A stretch of 64,000 nucleotides of DNA. It comes from Notospermus geniculatus. Its lineage: Eukaryota; Nemertea; Pilidiophora; Heteronemertea; Lineidae. A program made the position numbers and the translations under genes. Below, one piece after another: positions 61,501 to 64,000 of this stretch. Position 1 is the stretch's first letter, and each line of letters begins with the position of its first letter. The notes under the pieces are model-generated. The model was given only the letters and a program-made list of their open reading frames with translations. It did not search any database and was not told where the DNA came from. The DNA is taken from the NCBI GenBank assembly GCA_002633025.1, contig NMRB01000119.1, positions 292,553-356,552 of the forward strand, written 5' to 3'.

Positions 61501-63845
61501 CAATCGATGATGATGATCGATGACGATCGTGATGACGATCGACGATGATCGATGGCGATCGACGACGATCGATGACGACATTACCACGAGTCGCTATGTC
61601 GGTCTAACCTCGAGTCTGGGGAACTGATGTTCTCCTTGGACATCATCAAAGGATTGTAAGTTTGACTAGCAATAGAACTCTGCTAAAATGTCCCTTTTCG
61701 CATCATCATTGAACCTGAATACTGCATTGAATAGAAAATAGTTCTACAGAACTTTCCCCAAGATTACCTATTGATCCTGGCATCATCAAGTGGTCCAGCA
61801 TTAGCCTCGGCCAGTATTGCCCACAGTTTTTCCTGGCCCGTTCTGGAGATGAGAATCTGAGCTCGACTTTGACCAAGACTTGCTCCATTCGTTGGCTTCT
61901 CAAGATCAACATAGAAAACCTTCGGGTAGACGTTCGATGATTGTTCATTGAACGGAGTCAGAGTCAAGTTGAAACTTTTCGGGCCAGTCTGGAAGAGAGA
62001 AAGAGACTTTCATTTGTAATCAGCTTTTAAGAATTATCAGTGTCGTATTATCTACCAAAAAAGACAATTATTACTTGCGAGTTCAATTGAGGAGTAAATA
62101 GTCGAGAAGAAGAGTGTGAATCAGTAATCTTCGCAAAATAACACTTACTTCTTTTGCTTTGAATGTAATAGACCCTCTCTTGGACACAAAGTCCTGTCCA
62201 GACACACCCTGCTGTACATTGATACCGGATATCGCCACCGTTGAAGTGACCGGTTGCCATGAGTAGAATTCCACTGACACTTCTCCGTCATCACCGTTTG
62301 ACCTTGACACCTCCAGAAACACGATCCTCTGTGAATCATTTGTTGTGATAAACCTGCAAAAACAAGTCATGGAAATCAACAAATGAAAGCACAAAATCTG
62401 ACGAAATTTCAAGTAATCAATCCTTCCACAATGAGATGAAGCATAAAGCAGTATATGAAATGAATCATACTTGGTGACTAAGAGCCATTCTGTTAGAATA
62501 CAGTATGTTGCACAATTGACCTCCCTTCCACACCGCATACCATCTGTGTACCACATGCAGCATCATGCGCGTATCGTCCTCGTATCTTCCGCGGACATCG
62601 CACGCCGTCATGGAAGGCACGTAGTGAAGCCATAACGTCATTTGCCCATGCGCAGACGTCATGCAGAAGAGACGCACGACGCACCCGTACCATACGCAAT
62701 GAACTGAAGCGTACCTACCGCATGACGTACGCGGAACGTATGCGGATAAAGGGAGGTCAATTGTGCAACGTGCTGTAACTGATGGAGGCTGTTCCAACCA
62801 ACCTACCTTGACTTTTCTGCGAACTGTATCAAGCCATCGGGGTAGTCACTTGCATTCACAATAACTTTACAATACTTCTTATTCTGATTGATGGTAGATC
62901 CCCCACCAGTTGTGTTAGTCAGAATTATATAGAAAGACCTTTCTCTCTCTGGCGTCTGAAAGAACAAGTGTAAATGCCCAGAGATGTTTTAATGAGGGGA
63001 TGAAACACGATGACAAATGAGTTTCATAATTTTAGTGAACTTTTCTGCCACATGGAATTTGATTCTGCAGTCACATACATCAGTTTGTGGGGACCTACAT
63101 GTATATGACCTCCATTGCTTAACATCACATACTGGTACATTATACACATTACATTGAAAACCTACCGTATCCTTCTTTACTTTGATAGTGATTGTACACT
63201 CGGTCTTCCCCTTCTTACACACTGTGGACCCTCTCTTCACCAAGGGGTCTGGCATATCCGCATCCTGCTGTTCATTACTGTCCAAGGCCAGCTTTGCCAC
63301 CCATTCAACAGTCACATCATAGAACGATGCCGTGCGGGACAACTTCAGGCCTACTTCTGCACTTCCGTCTTCATTGATATATGCTGTCTTAGTCATAAAT
63401 GAGACAACGCCATTATATGCGCCACTCCTTTTGATAGTGACCAGCGAGTAGTTCTGGAAAGAAAATTCATGCATGATGTGGAAGCTTTGATGACAAGACT
63501 ATCGATGGTGTGATAATTTGTGTGAGATGACATCACCAATAAAGTTTGTCATTCTCCTCCTTGGGTATCATCATCGAGTGCAAGATAATTGGAAGGTGTC
63601 CCTCGAACAATAGCATTTCTATTGTTTTCCTATTGTTCGCGGGACACTTTCTCTGGCCCACCCTGTAGAACAGACAGGACATGTCATTTGACAACTCTTA
63701 CCTTTTGCCCATTGACAGTATTACCCTGGAGTATAGCAGCACCACCAGTTGGATTAGCCAGATAAACAACCAATGTCTCATCAGATTCAACCTCAGAGTC
63801 TGATCGGATCTGGAGGCTGATGCTACGAGGGCCAGCAGTGCCATT
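55280..63845 (-). CDS. ADGRV1: ADGRV1/VLGR1-like adhesion GPCR, 3' 17 exons (5' partial)
   Basis: This is the C-terminal part of a very large adhesion G-protein-coupled receptor. Exons, in coding order: 63845-63702, 63453-63166, 62955-62807, 62353-62149, 61988-61768, 61141-61028, 60910-60752, 60234-59997, 59575-59472, 58806-58602, 58343-58239, 57907-57685, 57182-57068, 56861-56704, 56487-56366, 56125-55928, 55573-55280. Every boundary has AG/GT and the phases match throughout, giving 3,042 nt, or 1,013 codons plus TAG. Domain order is Calx-beta repeats, a GAIN/GPS module, seven membrane helices and a cytoplasmic tail ending in DTHL. That order and the PDZ-binding end are characteristic of ADGRV1, which in vertebrates forms ankle links on hair-cell stereocilia and periciliary links in photoreceptors with usherin, whirlin and PDZD7. 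Family members have dozens of Calx-beta repeats, so most of the gene lies to the right of the window. No internal stop or frameshift was seen. Confidence 0.95.
55662..55735 (+). repeat. Degenerate tRNA-Ala(UGC)-like sequence in ADGRV1 intron
   Basis: TGGCTTGTTGG resembles an A box. CCCGT-CTTGCGT-GCGGG forms a five-pair anticodon arm with UGC. GTGTTTCATCCCC is a decayed B box. It is on the strand opposite ADGRV1, about 90 bp from the terminal exon. Confidence 0.5.
55928..58343 (-). CDS. ADGRV1: ADGRV1 exons encoding membrane helices 2-7 and start of tail
   Basis: Six exons (58343-58239, 57907-57685, 57182-57068, 56861-56704, 56487-56366, 56125-55928) encode the rest of the seven-helix domain. 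Visible adhesion-GPCR marks are AVLSHHLCSVYSM in helix 2, the Cys of CIVMG before helix 3, ALAQFSWLLAQALNFW in helix 3, the GWGLPVIIV motif opening helix 4, and the extracellular-loop-2 Cys in CFITNPYAALG. Helix 6 has TWLWGGLH, and helix 7 is followed by LYALVVYTVLRNPC. The two cysteines would form the conserved helix 3 to loop 2 disulphide. The reading frame passes cleanly through phase-1 and phase-2 introns here, which makes a processed copy or pseudogene unlikely. Confidence 0.94.
57337..57641. mobile_element. MITE with 86-bp arms and 8-bp target duplication in ADGRV1 intron
   Basis: The arms start CATCTTCAATAATCGAAGG and end in the complement, with ATCGCACATCACCCTTCGAG conserved inside. 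AACAAAAC flanks both sides exactly (57329-57336 and 57642-57649). Eight-bp duplications point to hAT or P superfamily transposition. Confidence 0.93.
58602..61141 (-). CDS. ADGRV1: ADGRV1 exons encoding the GAIN domain and GPS cleavage motif
   Basis: Exons 61141-61028, 60910-60752, 60234-59997, 59575-59472 and 58806-58602 encode the GAIN autoproteolysis domain. The alpha-helical subdomain is seen in the first two (LKVVDSTLDMIIKQAEN, VQQGIMDVFCQLVNPT). The beta-subdomain follows in the next two. The GPS exon shows the paired Trp/Cys framework (GWEVRQDICYV, then VECSCKHMTSYAV) and runs straight into membrane helix 1 (IWFAVSCFICM). The cleavage tripeptide reads His-Met-Thr, where His-Leu-Ser/Thr is the usual form. 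The 104-nt exon at 59575-59472 has no long open frame of its own, but it is required to keep phase between its neighbours. It sits between a SINE-like insertion (59605-59705) and a TA-flanked MITE (58864-59389). Confidence 0.93.
58864..59389. mobile_element. TA-flanked CCGTATTTTTCGGACTATAAGG MITE in ADGRV1 intron
   Basis: The ends TACCGTATTTTTCGGACTAT and (complement) TACCGTATTTTCCTGACTAT are followed inside by AAGGCGCA-like arms. GGTGCGCCTTATAG recurs several times near both ends. This end sequence is a widespread animal MITE type (recalled, not searched). Confidence 0.88.
59605..59705 (+). repeat. tRNA-derived SINE-like head in ADGRV1 intron
   Basis: The A box TGGCTCAGCTG (59611-59621) and exact B box GGTTCGAATCC (59686-59696) are 75 bp apart. 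The following sequence, to about 59990, looks like the body. The insertion is antisense to ADGRV1, about 30 bp from the 104-nt exon. Confidence 0.7.
60301..60494. mobile_element. MITE with AGATCTGCGCACTTC ends in ADGRV1 intron
   Basis: The arms AGATCTGCGCACTTCCGCC...CCTCGGTCTGAAAC and their complement are about 48 bp with a few mismatches and enclose a TGACGT-rich centre. No flanking duplication is clear. Confidence 0.82.
60583..60683. repeat. Short GGGCTGATTTC / GAAATCGGCCC inverted repeat
   Basis: The ends GGGCTGATTTC and GAAATCGGCCC, with inner GTGTAACTTC and GAAGTTACAC arms, form a roughly 100-bp imperfect hairpin in an ADGRV1 intron. Confidence 0.6.
61285..61580 (+). repeat. GATGACGATC simple repeat in ADGRV1 intron
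   Basis: Degenerate repeats of GATGACGATCGTGATGACGATC and GACGACAATCGAT with 6-, 9- and 12-base periods fill about 300 bp of the intron between exons 61988-61768 and 61141-61028. Confidence 0.9.
61768..63845 (-). CDS. ADGRV1: ADGRV1 exons encoding the last Calx-beta repeats
   Basis: Five exons (63845-63702, 63453-63166, 62955-62807, 62353-62149, 61988-61768) encode about 335 residues of extracellular beta-sandwich repeats. Calx-beta signatures are visible: acidic runs such as SDSEVESDETLVVYLANP, the INEDGSAEVGL strand, and the recurring FYIILTNTTGG and VFLEVSRSNG strands. These repeats bind Ca2+ in Na/Ca exchangers and in VLGR1; the Asp/Glu-rich loops needed for this are present, but binding here is inferred. 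The first exon starts inside a repeat in phase 0, so an upstream exon must exist beyond the window. The fifth exon looks transitional between the last repeat and the GAIN region. Confidence 0.92.
62499..62777. mobile_element. TA-flanked MITE in ADGRV1 intron
   Basis: The ends TACAGTATGTTGCACAATTG and (complement) TACAGCACGTTGCACAATTG continue GACCTCCCTT inside. The body (CCGCATACCA...TTCCGCGGACATCGCACGCC) matches the outer element at 37084-38060. Confidence 0.87.
63585..63668. mobile_element. Related CTGGCCCACCCTG MITE fragment in ADGRV1 intron
   Basis: GTGTCCCTCGAACAATAG and CTATTGTTCGCGGGACACTT are inverted. Together with CTCTGGCCCACCCTGTAG they match the end and inner arm of 21902-21994. 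Confidence 0.6.
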
Positions 63846-64000
63846 CTGAAAACGAAAATGACAACGAGGCCTTTATTTTGGACAAAGATTAATTTTTCTC
63901 TGTAGTTCCATCTGTTTTTAACTGTCACTTTGGCCTATCTTCACCTAAAGAGTGGATAACTACACAAAAGAGAATCAATGAGCAAATATTTTCTGTATGA

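Overview
This window looks like animal nuclear DNA, most likely from a marine invertebrate. The evidence is short exons with GT/AG junctions, introns of a few hundred bases, many small inverted-repeat transposons, tRNA-derived SINE-like repeats, and frequent TAGGCCTA and ACATGTA words. The phylum cannot be fixed from the sequence; the repeat texture resembles echinoderm, hemichordate or amphioxus assemblies (inference only). No bacterial operons, CRISPR arrays or rRNA genes were seen.

Three gene models are well supported. (1) On the minus strand, 63845 to 55280, lie the last 17 exons of an ADGRV1 (VLGR1) adhesion GPCR: Calx-beta repeats, GAIN domain, GPS, seven membrane helices and a C-terminal DTHL PDZ ligand. 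All exons join in phase to 1,013 codons plus stop, and the 5' part runs off the right edge. (2) On the plus strand, 52331 to 53592, are five exons of a small PX-domain sorting nexin of the SNX24 type, lacking only exon 1. The two genes converge tail to tail, 1.7 kb apart. (3) On the minus strand, 16614 to 13357, are two in-phase exons of an RCC1-repeat protein with the rest unplaced. A fourth locus, 5300-6358 plus, is one reading frame interrupted by a single TAG; it is unrecognised.

Layout: 1-12 kb is an intergenic-looking field of transposon relics plus the interrupted frame. 12-17 kb holds the RCC1-like exons. 17-35.9 kb has no recognised gene but holds SINE-like units, a fold-back element, two minisatellites and several MITEs. 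35,907-50,376 is a direct duplication of about 7 kb, with copies distinguished by transposon insertions and joined by N bases, so an uncollapsed haplotype is the leading explanation. 50.4-55 kb holds the SNX24-like gene. 55.3-64 kb is ADGRV1, whose introns carry at least six repeat insertions.

The most interesting points are the allele-like duplication that exposes precise empty sites, a retroposon-like family with a hammerhead-ribozyme-like hairpin and 12-15 bp target duplications, two TTAA-delimited elements sharing one TTAA, and the 352-codon unrecognised frame. Coordinates of exons and elements were counted by eye and may be off by a base or two.
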